Below, in pieces: positions 1 to 9,086 of a DNA stretch of 64,000 nt (positions within the stretch are counted from its first letter, which is position 1; each line of letters begins with the position of its first letter). The notes under the pieces were generated by a model that saw only the letters and a list, made by a program, of their open reading frames with translations, was not told the DNA's origin and made no database searches. The position numbers and the translations under genes were made by a program. The stretch comes from Leptolinea sp. UBA5203. GTDB taxonomy: Bacteria > Chloroflexota > Anaerolineae > Anaerolineales > Anaerolineaceae. The DNA is taken from NCBI GenBank assembly GCA_002412765.1, contig DHVR01000032.1, positions 1 to 64,000 of the forward strand. The letters are read 5' to 3'.

Positions 1-87
1 GAACTTAACAGTTAGAGTATAATCGGTATTGGTTAAACTCGCAAGATCGGACGGAAATCATACACGCGGAGTCCTCGTCAGCATTCC

Positions 88-1011
88 ATGGTTAAAACTT
101 CCCAATTCCAACCTCGACTCTTTCAGGCAGGCTTGGCTGCCTTTTTTTTGTTTGTCTTAAGTGCCTGTCAACCAGGCATTTCTGCAACCACTGAAGCTAC
201 TGCCTTTGTCCCGCCGACAGCGGCGATTGTAGAAATCCCTACCGAAACACCCGCCATCACCCCAACCCTGGTTCCCAGTGCCACACCAACACCGATCTCT
301 CCCAGCAGGATGGAAGCCGGCCAAACCGAAGCGGATTGGTTGCCTTATCCCTTAAACTATCAAGTCTATTTACCCGCTGGCTATCAACCCGATCCCCTGG
401 ATTGTTATCCGTTACTGATTTTATTGCACGGCCAGGGATATGATGAAACGCAATGGACTGATCTGGGGATTCAAGGTGTAACTGATGCTCAAATTCAAAA
501 GACAGGAAAACCCTTCCTGATTGCCATGCCGCGCGAAGTTTATCATCTTCAAGAGATGAATGACTCCCTATATAACCGCGCCGTAGGTGAATTGCTGACA
601 TCTCATTTATTGGAGAATTACCCCATCTGTGCGGATCGCAGCCAGCACGCTGTGGGCGGTATCTCTCGCGGGGCTGCCTGGGCCGTGCATGTTGCTTTTG
701 AATACCCGCAGACCTTTTCGGCTATCGGCGCCCACAGTTTGCCGCCGCACCGCAATGATATTTATAAAATGCAGTATTGGGTTAAAGAAATCCACAAGGG
801 TCAGGAGATGGCCATCTATATGGATATTGGCGCTTACGACCGATATGTGGAACCTGCTAAAATATTCCAAAATGCTTTGGTGAAATATCATCTCCTGCAT
901 GAATTTCACTTGAACGACGGTATGCACGAGGATGTCTACTGGCAGAAACATCTCCCGGAATACATTGCCTGGTATGCTGCCCATTGGCAGGAAAAAATTT
1001 CCTCAGATTAA
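88..1011 (+). CDS. Lipoprotein alpha/beta-hydrolase (putative esterase)
   Basis: Exported lipoprotein with a predicted serine esterase fold. The N-terminus has a basic stretch, a hydrophobic core and a lipobox LSAC with Cys27. A Thr/Pro-rich linker follows to about residue 75. The catalytic domain carries LLHG (oxyanion region), GISRG with nucleophile Ser193, a probable Asp251 and His280 in DGMHED, the order expected for CE1/esterase-D-like enzymes. A TATAAT at 18-23 could be its -10 box; the -35 lies at the window edge. The substrate cannot be inferred; small acyl or feruloyl esters are typical of the fold. It stands alone upstream of gatC and is probably a separate transcript. Confidence 0.8.
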   Translation: MVKTSQFQPRLFQAGLAAFFLFVLSACQPGISATTEATAFVPPTAAIVEIPTETPAITPTLVPSATPTPISPSRMEAGQTEADWLPYPLNYQVYLPAGYQPDPLDCYPLLILLHGQGYDETQWTDLGIQGVTDAQIQKTGKPFLIAMPREVYHLQEMNDSLYNRAVGELLTSHLLENYPICADRSQHAVGGISRGAAWAVHVAFEYPQTFSAIGAHSLPPHRNDIYKMQYWVKEIHKGQEMAIYMDIGAYDRYVEPAKIFQNALVKYHLLHEFHLNDGMHEDVYWQKHLPEYIAWYAAHWQEKISSD

Positions 1012-1034
1012 TGCGCTGACAAATTTGGTTTCCT

Positions 1035-1043
1035 TGATATAAT
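1035..1043 (+). promoter_or_regulatory. Extended -10 promoter of gatC, probably leaderless
   Basis: TGATATAAT is a perfect extended -10 (TGnTATAAT). Its end lies 7 nt before the gatC ATG at 1051, so transcription would start at or next to the start codon. No Shine-Dalgarno sequence lies between them. This fits a leaderless gatCA mRNA; it is an inference from spacing. Confidence 0.55.
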
Positions 1044-1050
1044 AAGCCCC

Positions 1051-1338
1051 ATGGCCCTGACATTAAAAGAAGTTGAACATATCGCCAATCTGGCAAGATT
1101 AACCCTGAGCGCGGAGGAGAAAGAAGCCTACCGCAGGCAGCTTTCGGATATCCTTGCTTTTGCTGAACAATTGCAGCAGGTGGATACCAGCCACATCTCC
1201 CCCACCGCCAGCGTCTTGGGGCAGGAATCCCGTTTGCGGGAGGATGTGGCCGGCGAAAGCCTTTCCACGGATGTGCTGGCAAAAATTGCTCCCGCCTTTC
1301 GGGATAACCAATTTAAAGTTCCCCCGGTGATGGAGTAA
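1051..1338 (+). CDS. gatC: Asp-tRNA(Asn)/Glu-tRNA(Gln) amidotransferase subunit C
   Basis: Small subunit of the GatCAB amidotransferase, which converts mischarged Glu-tRNA(Gln) or Asp-tRNA(Asn) to the correct aminoacyl-tRNA. The 95-residue length is typical. The N-terminus (EVEHIANLARLTLSAEE) and the HISPTASV / LREDV motifs are characteristic of GatC, which wraps around GatA and GatB. The stop codon is one base before the gatA start, so the two are translationally coupled. GatB is encoded about 11 kb away at 12,594, not adjacent. Confidence 0.95.
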   Translation: MALTLKEVEHIANLARLTLSAEEKEAYRRQLSDILAFAEQLQQVDTSHISPTASVLGQESRLREDVAGESLSTDVLAKIAPAFRDNQFKVPPVME

Positions 1339-1339
1339 C

Positions 1340-2806
1340 ATGACAGCAGATTTATGCAACTTAAGTGTCATGGATGCCAGCCAGGCTCTCTCCAGTGGTG
1401 CCTGTTCCAGTGTGGAACTTACCCAGGCTTATTTTCAACGCATCCATCAACAGGAACCCAACATCCAGGCTTTCCTGGCCCTGAATGAAGAGACAGCCCT
1501 GCAGCAAGCCGCTGAAGCGGATCGAAAACGCAAGAGCACTTCATCGAATCCTTCTCCCTTATTAGGCATGCCCTTTGCGGTGAAAGATGTTCTTTGCGTT
1601 CAGGGTTTGCCCTGCACCTGTGGCTCCAAAATCCTTGAAAATTACCGACCGCCCTTCCATGCGACTGCCATTCAACGCTTGCTGGATCAGGGTATGGTGT
1701 TATTAGGCAAGACCAACATGGACGAATTTGCCATGGGGTCATCCACTGAAAATTCAGCATATAAAATTACACATAATCCATGGAATTTGGAACGCGTGCC
1801 GGGCGGCTCCAGCGGCGGCAGCGCCGCAGTGGTCAGCGCGCGCATGGCGCCCATCACCTTGGGCAGCGATACCGGCGGCAGTATTCGTCAACCGGCGGCT
1901 TTTTGCGGCATTACCGGGCTGAAGCCCAGTTATGGGCGTATTTCTCGTTACGGCCTGATTGCTTACGGCTCTTCCCTGGATTCAGTGGGTTTCCTGGGCC
2001 ATTCGGCTGCGGATTTAGTGTCTGCCTTCCAGGCTGCTGCGGGGTTTGATCCTCGGGATGCGACATCAGTGGAGCAGCCCGTCCCGCAAATTAAACTGAA
2101 TGATCAAGCAAACTATGCCGGTTTACGCATCGGTGTACCTGAAGAATACTTTATTGAAGGCATGCAGCCAGCCGTGGAACAAGCCGTTCGTCAGGCAATT
2201 GCGCAAATGCAATCCATGGGCGCGGTGATTGTCCCGGTTTCCTTACCCCACACTTCCATGGCAGTACCCGTATATTACCTTCTGGCACCGGCCGAAGCTT
2301 CGGCCAACCTGGCCCGTTTTGACGGCATCCGCTACGGATATCGCGCGGAAGCGGATACCCTCTGGCAGACCTATGTCCATTCGCGCGGCACGGGTTTTGG
2401 CGCTGAAGTGAAACGGCGCATTATGTTGGGAACTTATGCCCTTTCTGCCGGGTATTATGATGCTTACTACGGGCAAGCCCAAAAAGTGCGCACTTTGATT
2501 AAAGAGGATTTCACCCGAGTATTCGAGCAGGTGGATGTGATAGCCGCTCCGGTCACGCCGACCACGGCCTTCAAGATCGGGCAACACAGTGATTCACCCC
2601 TGGAAATGTATCTGGAAGATGTCTTTACCCTGCCTGCCAACCTGGCAGGTGTACCGGGCATCAGCTTTCCGGTGGGATTTGATGAGTCTGGCCTGCCTAT
2701 TGGTATGCAGTTTATGGGTGCGCCATTTTCTGAAGCCATTTTGTTACAGGCAGCCCATCGCTATCAAACGATCACGGATTGGCATTTACGAAATCCCGAT
2801 AACTAA
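1340..2806 (+). CDS. gatA: Asp-tRNA(Asn)/Glu-tRNA(Gln) amidotransferase subunit A
   Basis: Amidase-signature glutaminase subunit of GatCAB. It hydrolyses glutamine and channels ammonia to GatB. The Lys82, cis-Ser157 (in GGSSGGS) and nucleophile Ser181 (in GSDTGGS) triad is intact, and the 488-aa length is normal. The C-terminal LPANLAGVPGISFPVG and GLPIGMQF motifs are also standard. It follows gatC by one base, and a strong terminator lies just after the gene. With gatB nearby, the complex is complete in this window. Confidence 0.96.
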   Translation: MTADLCNLSVMDASQALSSGACSSVELTQAYFQRIHQQEPNIQAFLALNEETALQQAAEADRKRKSTSSNPSPLLGMPFAVKDVLCVQGLPCTCGSKILENYRPPFHATAIQRLLDQGMVLLGKTNMDEFAMGSSTENSAYKITHNPWNLERVPGGSSGGSAAVVSARMAPITLGSDTGGSIRQPAAFCGITGLKPSYGRISRYGLIAYGSSLDSVGFLGHSAADLVSAFQAAAGFDPRDATSVEQPVPQIKLNDQANYAGLRIGVPEEYFIEGMQPAVEQAVRQAIAQMQSMGAVIVPVSLPHTSMAVPVYYLLAPAEASANLARFDGIRYGYRAEADTLWQTYVHSRGTGFGAEVKRRIMLGTYALSAGYYDAYYGQAQKVRTLIKEDFTRVFEQVDVIAAPVTPTTAFKIGQHSDSPLEMYLEDVFTLPANLAGVPGISFPVGFDESGLPIGMQFMGAPFSEAILLQAAHRYQTITDWHLRNPDN

Positions 2807-2828
2807 ACCTATCTACTTCGCTTTACAA

Positions 2829-2858
2829 GTGCCGCCTGAATTTCGGGCGGCTTTTTTG
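2829..2858 (+). terminator. Rho-independent terminator of gatCA
   Basis: GCCGCC, an 8-nt spacer and GGCGGC form a GC-rich stem followed by six T residues, 23 nt after the gatA stop. Confidence 0.9.
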
Positions 2859-3087
2859 TTTATGCTATCCATCCAGGCAGCCCATGACTAAACTTTATAG
2901 GGTTCTGCCAAGTTCCAATCTGTAATCCTGTTTGTTTACGAAAAGGTAGAGCTGCTTTCATAAAATGTTTATGGCATTCACTATAGGTAACGACTTAAAA
3001 TGAGGATTGTTTTTCATAATAATGGTAACCCCCTTTATCCGTTGACGACTAATACACTAAACCACTTTTGCAAACAGGAGCGTTAAA

Positions 3088-5766
3088 TTGAAAATGCGGG
3101 TTCGCCTTCTACATAAACTACTGACCGGATTCGGGGTTGTCATTCTTTTGGCTTTGGTCATCGGCATCATTGGATTTGGAAGAATGTTATCCTTTCAAAA
3201 AGTTTTCGTAAATATCAGCGAAAACACCACACCCATGGTAAACAAAATGAATACCCTGTTGATTTCCATGAAAGAGATGGAAACCCTGGGGAAAGAAGCC
3301 ATGCTTCTTGACGATGTGGATCAGATCACTGCGATCGCAGATGGGGTTCTTGACATCCAAGAATCCTATTATGATGCTTTTGCCTCGTTGCTTGATATGG
3401 TAAAAGATGAAAATTTGGCTGTGGAATTGGAAGCTGCCAATGCAATCAGTCAGACATTTTTAAGTAACTTTAATCAAATGATCCAAGCTAGAAAATCCAC
3501 TGTTTTAGCGATGAAAATGATGGATAATTTGGTGTTGAAGTATGATCTGGCAATGGGTCAATTGCAGCGTGAAATCCTGCAAAATAGCTCTGGGGAGCTA
3601 ACCGATAGCTATATTGCTGCTTTAGCTATGGATAAAGCAGTCTCCACTTTATTAATTTCAGCGGATCTTGATTCGGTTCCTGACCAGAAAGCAAATTATG
3701 AAGTCCTCTACGCCGAACTTAAACAAAAGCTCTCTGCCGAAGAAAATGAAACCATCCTTGAGTTGTTAGACCAGCAATATCAAATCGTAGCAGGAAACAG
3801 CGGCATTTTTACAATTTTTGAAAATCAATTAAGAAACCAAACCTTTGCAACCGGTCGCACACAAACCATGCGGGAAAACGTTGCTCTGCTTACCGAGAAA
3901 TATTCAAGTATCATACAGAATATTGAAACCCTTAATAAGGATGCCTTTCGAGCAGCAGATAAACAAGTACAGAGTTCCAAGTTTGCTATTCTAATTGTTA
4001 GTTTGATTGTGTTGATTAGTGGCATTTTTGTGGCTGTAAAAATTTCTAAAAGTTTAAGCAAGGTCGCGATTGACTTGGTTAAGATGGCGGATCAGATTGC
4101 GATGAAGGATTTGTCCCAAATTTCTACAGCCATGATCTCCATGGCCGGTGGCGATTTGACACAGCACATTCAAATTGAGACCACCAAAATTAATTATCAT
4201 TCCACAGATGAAATGGGAGATCTGGCTACTTCCTTTAATCGAATGGTGGAACAACTGCAAATGACTGCTGAGGCATCCAGTACCATGATGGAAAATATGC
4301 GCACAGTCCTATTCCAGGTTAATCATGACACCTTACAGTTAAATCATGCATCCAGTGATTTACGCGGTGTATCCATGCAAACCATGCTGGCTACGGATCA
4401 AATTGCCACCACGATTCAACAGGTGGCACGCAGTACAGCAGAACAAACCAATGACATCTCTGAGATGGCCAACACAGTTGAGGATTTGTCCCACCTCATC
4501 CAAGGTGTGGCTAGCGGAGCGAAGGATCAGTCCCAGGCAATTAGCCAAACTGTGGAAACCATTCAACAAATGCAGTTTTCCATTGATGGACTGATTGAAA
4601 TGTCAAAAATTGTGAATGCTACAGCAGGTGAGGCTTCTGAGCTATCCACTCAGGGTGCCGAAAGAGTGACTGAAACGGTCCAGGAAATGGAGCTGATCAA
4701 AGAAAAGGTCGATTCTTCTGCGATTCAGGTTCAAAAAATGAGCGATATATCCAAACGGATCGGTATTATTGTGGATACGATTGAAGATATTGCCTCACAG
4801 ACCCAAATGCTATCATTAAATGCTGCCATTGAAGCAGCTCGGGCTGGAGAACACGGCAAAGGTTTTGCTGTGGTAGCGGAAGAAGTGGGTAAATTGGCCA
4901 GCCGCTCGGGACAGGCCACCCGGGAAATTGATACCCTGGTCAAGGATATCCAGAAGAATATTTCTCAATCCATTGATGCGATGCAGATTAGCGCCAATGA
5001 GGCAGATCACGGAGTCAGAAAAGCCAATGACGCCGGGAATGCCTTGAAACAAATTAAAGAAGCCATTGATACGGTTAGCGAACATGCAGCCAATTCGGAA
5101 GCGCTGGCTTTGAGCTTGATCAGCGCTTCGGAATTACTGGATACCCAAACCTCGGTGATTACTACTGTTGTGGAAGGGAACTTAACCTCTACTCAGCAGA
5201 TGAAAGACAAATCGGTCCTGGTACAGGAAGTGGTTGAGCAATTAGCCAGTATCGCGGAAGAGAATAGCGCGGCAGTCGAAGAGGTCTCTGCTTCAACAGA
5301 AGAAATGGCCGCACAAGCAGAGGAAGTCACCGAGTCTTCTCAGTTCTTGTCAACCATGTCCGATTCGTTGGCTGTTCTCTTATCCCGTTTTTATTTGGGG
5401 GACGTAGATCAGGCAAAGGAAAGTCTTCCATTATTTATTCATACCCATGAAGAATGGGTAACGAACGCAGAAAAGATATCTGCGGGTGAAATAAATGTGA
5501 ATGATGAGCTGTTACAGAAAATTCAAAGCAAATGCGCTCTGGCAAAATGGATGGATGGAAGTGGCCGCGTGCTACTTTCCACATCGGACGGCTGCGATCA
5601 ATTACAAACTACCCATGAACTATTCCACCAGCATGTTCTTGAAGTAGCCCGATTAGCGAAAGAAGGCCATATGGATCAAGCCAAAGAGGTTCTTAAGACA
5701 GTAAGAGAGGATTCCGTCGCTGTAATCAGCTGTTTAAAAAACCTGAGCATAGATATTTTGTCATAA
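3088..5766 (+). CDS. Methyl-accepting chemotaxis protein with C-terminal CZB-like domain
   Basis: Transmembrane chemoreceptor that signals to CheA/CheW. A TM segment at about residues 10-30 and a long helical periplasmic sensor lead to TM2 near 297-316, then HAMP. The signalling tip (about 565-615) contains the conserved SLNAAIEAARAGEHGKGFAVVA hairpin core. The C-terminus (about 785-890) resembles the chemoreceptor zinc-binding domain: His in HTHEEW, CALAKWMDG near 816 and HELFHQH near 845 supply the expected 3His/1Cys ligands. CZB domains sense zinc or oxidants in other bacteria. The start is taken as TTG at 3088, 7 nt after AGGAG; ATG 3094 is the alternative. No che genes are nearby, so it is an orphan receptor. 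Confidence 0.93.
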   Translation: MKMRVRLLHKLLTGFGVVILLALVIGIIGFGRMLSFQKVFVNISENTTPMVNKMNTLLISMKEMETLGKEAMLLDDVDQITAIADGVLDIQESYYDAFASLLDMVKDENLAVELEAANAISQTFLSNFNQMIQARKSTVLAMKMMDNLVLKYDLAMGQLQREILQNSSGELTDSYIAALAMDKAVSTLLISADLDSVPDQKANYEVLYAELKQKLSAEENETILELLDQQYQIVAGNSGIFTIFENQLRNQTFATGRTQTMRENVALLTEKYSSIIQNIETLNKDAFRAADKQVQSSKFAILIVSLIVLISGIFVAVKISKSLSKVAIDLVKMADQIAMKDLSQISTAMISMAGGDLTQHIQIETTKINYHSTDEMGDLATSFNRMVEQLQMTAEASSTMMENMRTVLFQVNHDTLQLNHASSDLRGVSMQTMLATDQIATTIQQVARSTAEQTNDISEMANTVEDLSHLIQGVASGAKDQSQAISQTVETIQQMQFSIDGLIEMSKIVNATAGEASELSTQGAERVTETVQEMELIKEKVDSSAIQVQKMSDISKRIGIIVDTIEDIASQTQMLSLNAAIEAARAGEHGKGFAVVAEEVGKLASRSGQATREIDTLVKDIQKNISQSIDAMQISANEADHGVRKANDAGNALKQIKEAIDTVSEHAANSEALALSLISASELLDTQTSVITTVVEGNLTSTQQMKDKSVLVQEVVEQLASIAEENSAAVEEVSASTEEMAAQAEEVTESSQFLSTMSDSLAVLLSRFYLGDVDQAKESLPLFIHTHEEWVTNAEKISAGEINVNDELLQKIQSKCALAKWMDGSGRVLLSTSDGCDQLQTTHELFHQHVLEVARLAKEGHMDQAKEVLKTVREDSVAVISCLKNLSIDILS

Positions 5767-5810
5767 AAGCAACGTTTTCAGCTTTCCCTATATCTGAATA
5801 AGTAAACAGA

Positions 5811-5845
5811 AAAAAACCTGAAGGATTGTTTCTTTCAGGTTTTAT
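5811..5845 (+). terminator. Terminator after the chemoreceptor
   Basis: AAACCTGAA and TTCAGGTTT form a stem around an 11-nt loop, flanked by A and T tracts, 45 nt after the stop. It could work on both strands. Confidence 0.75.
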
Positions 5846-5925
5846 GTATAATTAATCTGCAATTCCCCCCACTAATGATGTTACAATAACTAAATCCTAC
5901 CTGAATAGAGATAAGGCATCATAAA

Positions 5926-6927
5926 ATGGAAACGATTAAAATAGCAATTCCAATGGCAGGTTTTGGAACCCGGTTGCGTCCGCATACCTGGAGTAAGCCC
6001 AAACCGCTGGTCCCCATTGCCGGGAAAACAGTTTTGGATTTTGTTTTGGATCAGTTTCAAACCCTCCCGCAGTCCATTAAGAAAGAGTTTGTCTTTATTG
6101 TTGGACCTAACCAGCTTGAACAAATTCGTGCTTACATGGAATGTGAATATCCCGACCTTACCGTCGATTATGCTGTGCAGCTTGAAATGCAGGGACAATC
6201 GCATGCGCTGTACGCGGCAAAGGAATTTTTGACCGGCCCCATGTTGATGACCTTCTCCGATACCTTGATTAAGACGGATTTATCCGCTTTGCCAAATGAA
6301 ACTTTGGATGGCATTGCCTGGGTAAAATCCGTACCGGATCCGCGGAGGTTTGGGGTGGCGGTTGTCAATCAGGATCAGAAAATCAAGGAATTGATTGAAA
6401 AACCTGAAGATGCCAGCAACAATCTGGCAGTGGTTGGTTTTTATTATTTTAAGAGCGGTGAAGCGTTAATAAAAGCCATTGAAACCCAAATGGCTGCCAA
6501 TACGATGCTGAAGAATGAATATTTTTTAGTGGACGCCATCAACGTTATGCTTTCAGAAGGCGCTGCCTTCAAAGTACGGGAAGTGGATACCTGGTTGGAT
6601 GCCGGTACAGTGGATGCGGTACTGGAGACCAACGCTATTTTATTGGATGGTCAACCCTCCACACCCGCTGAAAAATTCCCTCTGGCTCAAATTATCCCGC
6701 CGGTTTCCATTGCCGATTCTGCAAAAATCAGCCATGCTGTTATTGGTCCGTATGTATCCATTGGTCCGGATTGTGTGATTGAACGCGCTATTATTGAAGA
6801 TACCATTATCTCCAGCGGCTCGGAAATTAAGAATGTGATTTGTTCCCATTCCTTAATTGGTGAGAATGTCGTCTGGCATGGACAAGGCCAAAAGACCAAC
6901 CTGGGTGATACCGCCTGGATGAAGTAA
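5926..6927 (+). CDS. Sugar-1-phosphate nucleotidyltransferase with left-handed beta-helix tail
   Basis: Cytoplasmic enzyme that joins an NTP to a sugar-1-phosphate. The Rossmann-like domain begins with the signature IPMAGFGTRLRPHTWSKPKP (G-x-G-T-R-L-R-P plus catalytic Lys). VVGFYYF and DTWLDAGT motifs of the glucose-1-phosphate thymidylyl/uridylyl group follow. The last 75 residues show hexapeptide-like periodicity (IGPYVSIGPDCVIERAIIEDTIIS), giving a short left-handed beta-helix as in archaeal bifunctional and RmlA-long types. The 333-aa length fits. Nucleotide and sugar specificity cannot be read from sequence. It is monocistronic, with terminators on both sides. Confidence 0.88.
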   Translation: METIKIAIPMAGFGTRLRPHTWSKPKPLVPIAGKTVLDFVLDQFQTLPQSIKKEFVFIVGPNQLEQIRAYMECEYPDLTVDYAVQLEMQGQSHALYAAKEFLTGPMLMTFSDTLIKTDLSALPNETLDGIAWVKSVPDPRRFGVAVVNQDQKIKELIEKPEDASNNLAVVGFYYFKSGEALIKAIETQMAANTMLKNEYFLVDAINVMLSEGAAFKVREVDTWLDAGTVDAVLETNAILLDGQPSTPAEKFPLAQIIPPVSIADSAKISHAVIGPYVSIGPDCVIERAIIEDTIISSGSEIKNVICSHSLIGENVVWHGQGQKTNLGDTAWMK

Positions 6928-6938
6928 ATTATTATTAA

Positions 6939-6976
6939 CTTGCCTAAAGGTGTCTCAAAATTCCTTTAGGTAGTTT
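6939..6976 (+). terminator. Terminator after the nucleotidyltransferase
   Basis: CCTAAAGG and CCTTTAGG form a perfect 8-bp stem, extended by ACT/AGT, followed by a short T run. Confidence 0.7.
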
Positions 6977-7069
6977 TGTATCTTGTTAGCCTGTAAAAAG
7001 GGCAACTACCAACCCATACTCACCATAAACTAACGGCAATTTTGCCCTGATTCAAGGAGTGTACACTGC

Positions 7070-8269
7070 ATGAGTCCATTATCCATCCAATTACCTGAAC
7101 CTCCCAAACTGGATAAGAAGTATTTATCCAGGCGTACCCAGGATTTAAAACCCTCCGGGATTCGTAAATTCTTTGACATTGCCGCGATGATGGATGATGT
7201 GATTTCGCTGGGCGTGGGCGAGCCGGATTTCACCACCCCTGCTCCAATTTTAGAGGCTGGTATCGATTCCCTGATGAAAGGGGATACCCATTACACTTCC
7301 AATGCAGGTTTGGCAGAACTACGCGATGCCATGGCTGCCCACTTACAGAAGTTGTATGGGGTAACTTACAATCCCGCTACGGAGATATTGTTCTCCGTGG
7401 GCGGTTCCGAAGCACTTTACCTGGCAGCCACGGCATTATTAAACCCAGGGGACGAAGTCATTATCCCCACACCTTGTTTTGTGGCCTATCAGGCGGAAGT
7501 TGCCTTGACGGGCGGCGTGCCGGTTGAGGTTCCTTGCTGCTTTGAAAATAATTTTGAACCGGATCCAAAGGAAATTGAAGCTGCCATCACCCCTAATACT
7601 AAGGCGATTTTATTGGGTTTTCCCTGCAACCCCACCGGTGCTGTAGCCAGCCGAGAAACGCTGCTGGCCATTGCGGCCCTGGCAGTAAAACACGATTTGA
7701 TCGTTATTTCTGATGAGATCTATGATCGTCTGGTCTATGGGGTGGAGCATGTCTGTTTTGCCGCCCTGCCGGGTATGTGGGAGCGCACCATCTTTTTGGG
7801 TGGTTTTTCCAAAGATTATGCCATGACCGGTTGGCGCATCGGCTTTGCCGCCGCTCCTGCCGGAATTTTACAGGGTATGCTGCGTGTGCATCAATATACC
7901 ATTATGTCTGCTCCCACCATGGCGCAGCGGGGTGCATTGGAAGCGCTGCTTACCGGTGAAAGTTATGTTTTGCAAATGAAGAAAGAATACGACCGCCGCC
8001 GGAAATTGATTGTTCGGCGATTAAACGAAATGGGTTTGCCCACCTTCGAACCCAAAGGCGCTTTTTATGCCTTCCCAAAAGTGGACGGCACGGGGCTGAC
8101 CTCGGATGAATTTGCCACCCGTTTATTGGAAGAAGAAATGGTGGCGGTGGTGCCTGGGGAAGCCTTTGGCGCTGGTGGAGACGGCTACGTGCGCTGTTCC
8201 TATGCCACAGCCTATGAAAAAATTGAAGAAGCCATGAATCGTATGGAGCGTTTTGTCAAACGCCTGTAG
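7070..8269 (+). CDS. PLP-dependent aminotransferase, class I/II (aspartate aminotransferase-like)
   Basis: Fold-type I aminotransferase, 399 aa. The N-terminal GVGEPDFTTP motif, NPTGAV loop, SDEIYDRLVY and GGFSKDYAMTGWRIGF, with PLP Schiff-base Lys248, identify the class I gamma subgroup. A C-terminal Arg in VRCSYA binds the substrate carboxylate. Such enzymes act on aspartate, aromatic or branched-chain amino acids, and the sequence does not decide among them. AAGGAG lies upstream of the ATG. A long palindrome and a bidirectional terminator separate it from the convergent roadblock operon. Confidence 0.93.
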   Translation: MSPLSIQLPEPPKLDKKYLSRRTQDLKPSGIRKFFDIAAMMDDVISLGVGEPDFTTPAPILEAGIDSLMKGDTHYTSNAGLAELRDAMAAHLQKLYGVTYNPATEILFSVGGSEALYLAATALLNPGDEVIIPTPCFVAYQAEVALTGGVPVEVPCCFENNFEPDPKEIEAAITPNTKAILLGFPCNPTGAVASRETLLAIAALAVKHDLIVISDEIYDRLVYGVEHVCFAALPGMWERTIFLGGFSKDYAMTGWRIGFAAAPAGILQGMLRVHQYTIMSAPTMAQRGALEALLTGESYVLQMKKEYDRRRKLIVRRLNEMGLPTFEPKGAFYAFPKVDGTGLTSDEFATRLLEEEMVAVVPGEAFGAGGDGYVRCSYATAYEKIEEAMNRMERFVKRL

Positions 8270-8316
8270 CTGAATAATCAATCAAAGAATTCTTGCACAA
8301 GTAAATTAAATACAGA

Positions 8317-8372
8317 AGCTGTTAAGAAAGGTAGCGGTAATTCATGAATTGCCGCTACCTTTCTTAACAGCT
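8317..8372. repeat. 56-nt near-perfect palindrome (GTAGCGG family)
   Basis: Two 28-nt arms meet at TTCA|TGAA with a single G-T mismatch. The inner core is GTAGCGGyAATTCA and its complement. The same core recurs at 35,751 and, degraded, near 50,007, which makes this a dispersed REP-like family. The copy could also fold as a long hairpin in the 3' region of the aminotransferase mRNA. Confidence 0.85.
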
Positions 8373-8452
8373 CCGTACCATTTGCCGGTGATAATTTGGA
8401 TTATTTATCTATCGCAGGTCGTTTGTTTCCTTATATGCAAGAGGTCTAATAC

Positions 8453-8490
8453 AAAAAGATGAGGAAAGTTATTTAGTCCTCATCTTTTAA
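8453..8490. terminator. Bidirectional terminator between convergent genes
   Basis: AAAAGATGAGGA and TCCTCATCTTTT form a perfect 12-bp stem with A and T tracts on either side. It is well placed to end both the aminotransferase and the minus-strand roadblock operon. Confidence 0.85.
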
Positions 8491-8561
8491 TTTTATTCAC
8501 TTGAAGGACTCAATATTTTTGAATTAATCTCTAAGCCTTCAATGGATTGAAATTGGGTTCT

Positions 8562-9047
8562 TTACATCGTTTCGATTAATTTAAGTTCCAGGGTACAGGT
8601 TTGAGTGGATTCTTCCCATTTTCGGCTGACAAATTGACTTCGTGATCCTCGACCGAGATTCATGGCTGTAACAATGATGTTATAGGCGGGGCAGTAAAAT
8701 GGCTGCACACCCATTTCTTCCAAAGAGGCTGTCCCTTTACTGTAGGAGCAATTCTGGCACGAAAACAGCAGCTTGTTCCCATCCACAGACCCATTGGCTG
8801 ACGTAAACAAGCCGCCACCTTGTATCAGTAATCGGGTGACCTCGCTAAGAATATGTTCGGGGCTTTGCCCGTCAATATCGATTCCGGATTCGGAAGCCAG
8901 GTCCATCATTAATATTTCGCCAATCGTTGGGCAGGTAGCAAAAGAGGATTCGCCAAACAATTCCCACATACCCAAAGCCAACCCGTAAATTGTAAGTCCT
9001 TCAGTTTTCATAAGTTTCTCGTTTTTATTTTCAATACTGAATGCCAT
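8562..9047 (-). CDS. Small Cys-rich protein, possibly V4R-like, last gene of the roadblock operon
   Basis: Not confidently recognised. The 161-aa soluble protein has no signal peptide or TM segment. Its second half carries CQNCSYSKG, PFYCPAY and a final TCTLELKL strand, so four Cys are arranged much as in V4R / hydrocarbon-binding domains, which bind small molecules or metals and often feed signalling proteins. The match is by eye only. GAGGAG precedes the ATG, and it is 39 nt downstream of a roadblock gene, making it the last gene of a seven-gene operon. It may be the sensor input of the GTPase module. Confidence 0.6.
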   Translation of the reverse strand: MAFSIENKNEKLMKTEGLTIYGLALGMWELFGESSFATCPTIGEILMMDLASESGIDIDGQSPEHILSEVTRLLIQGGGLFTSANGSVDGNKLLFSCQNCSYSKGTASLEEMGVQPFYCPAYNIIVTAMNLGRGSRSQFVSRKWEESTQTCTLELKLIETM

Positions 9048-9086
9048 TTGGTTCTCCTCATTTGATGATTAGTTGCTCGATAAAAA

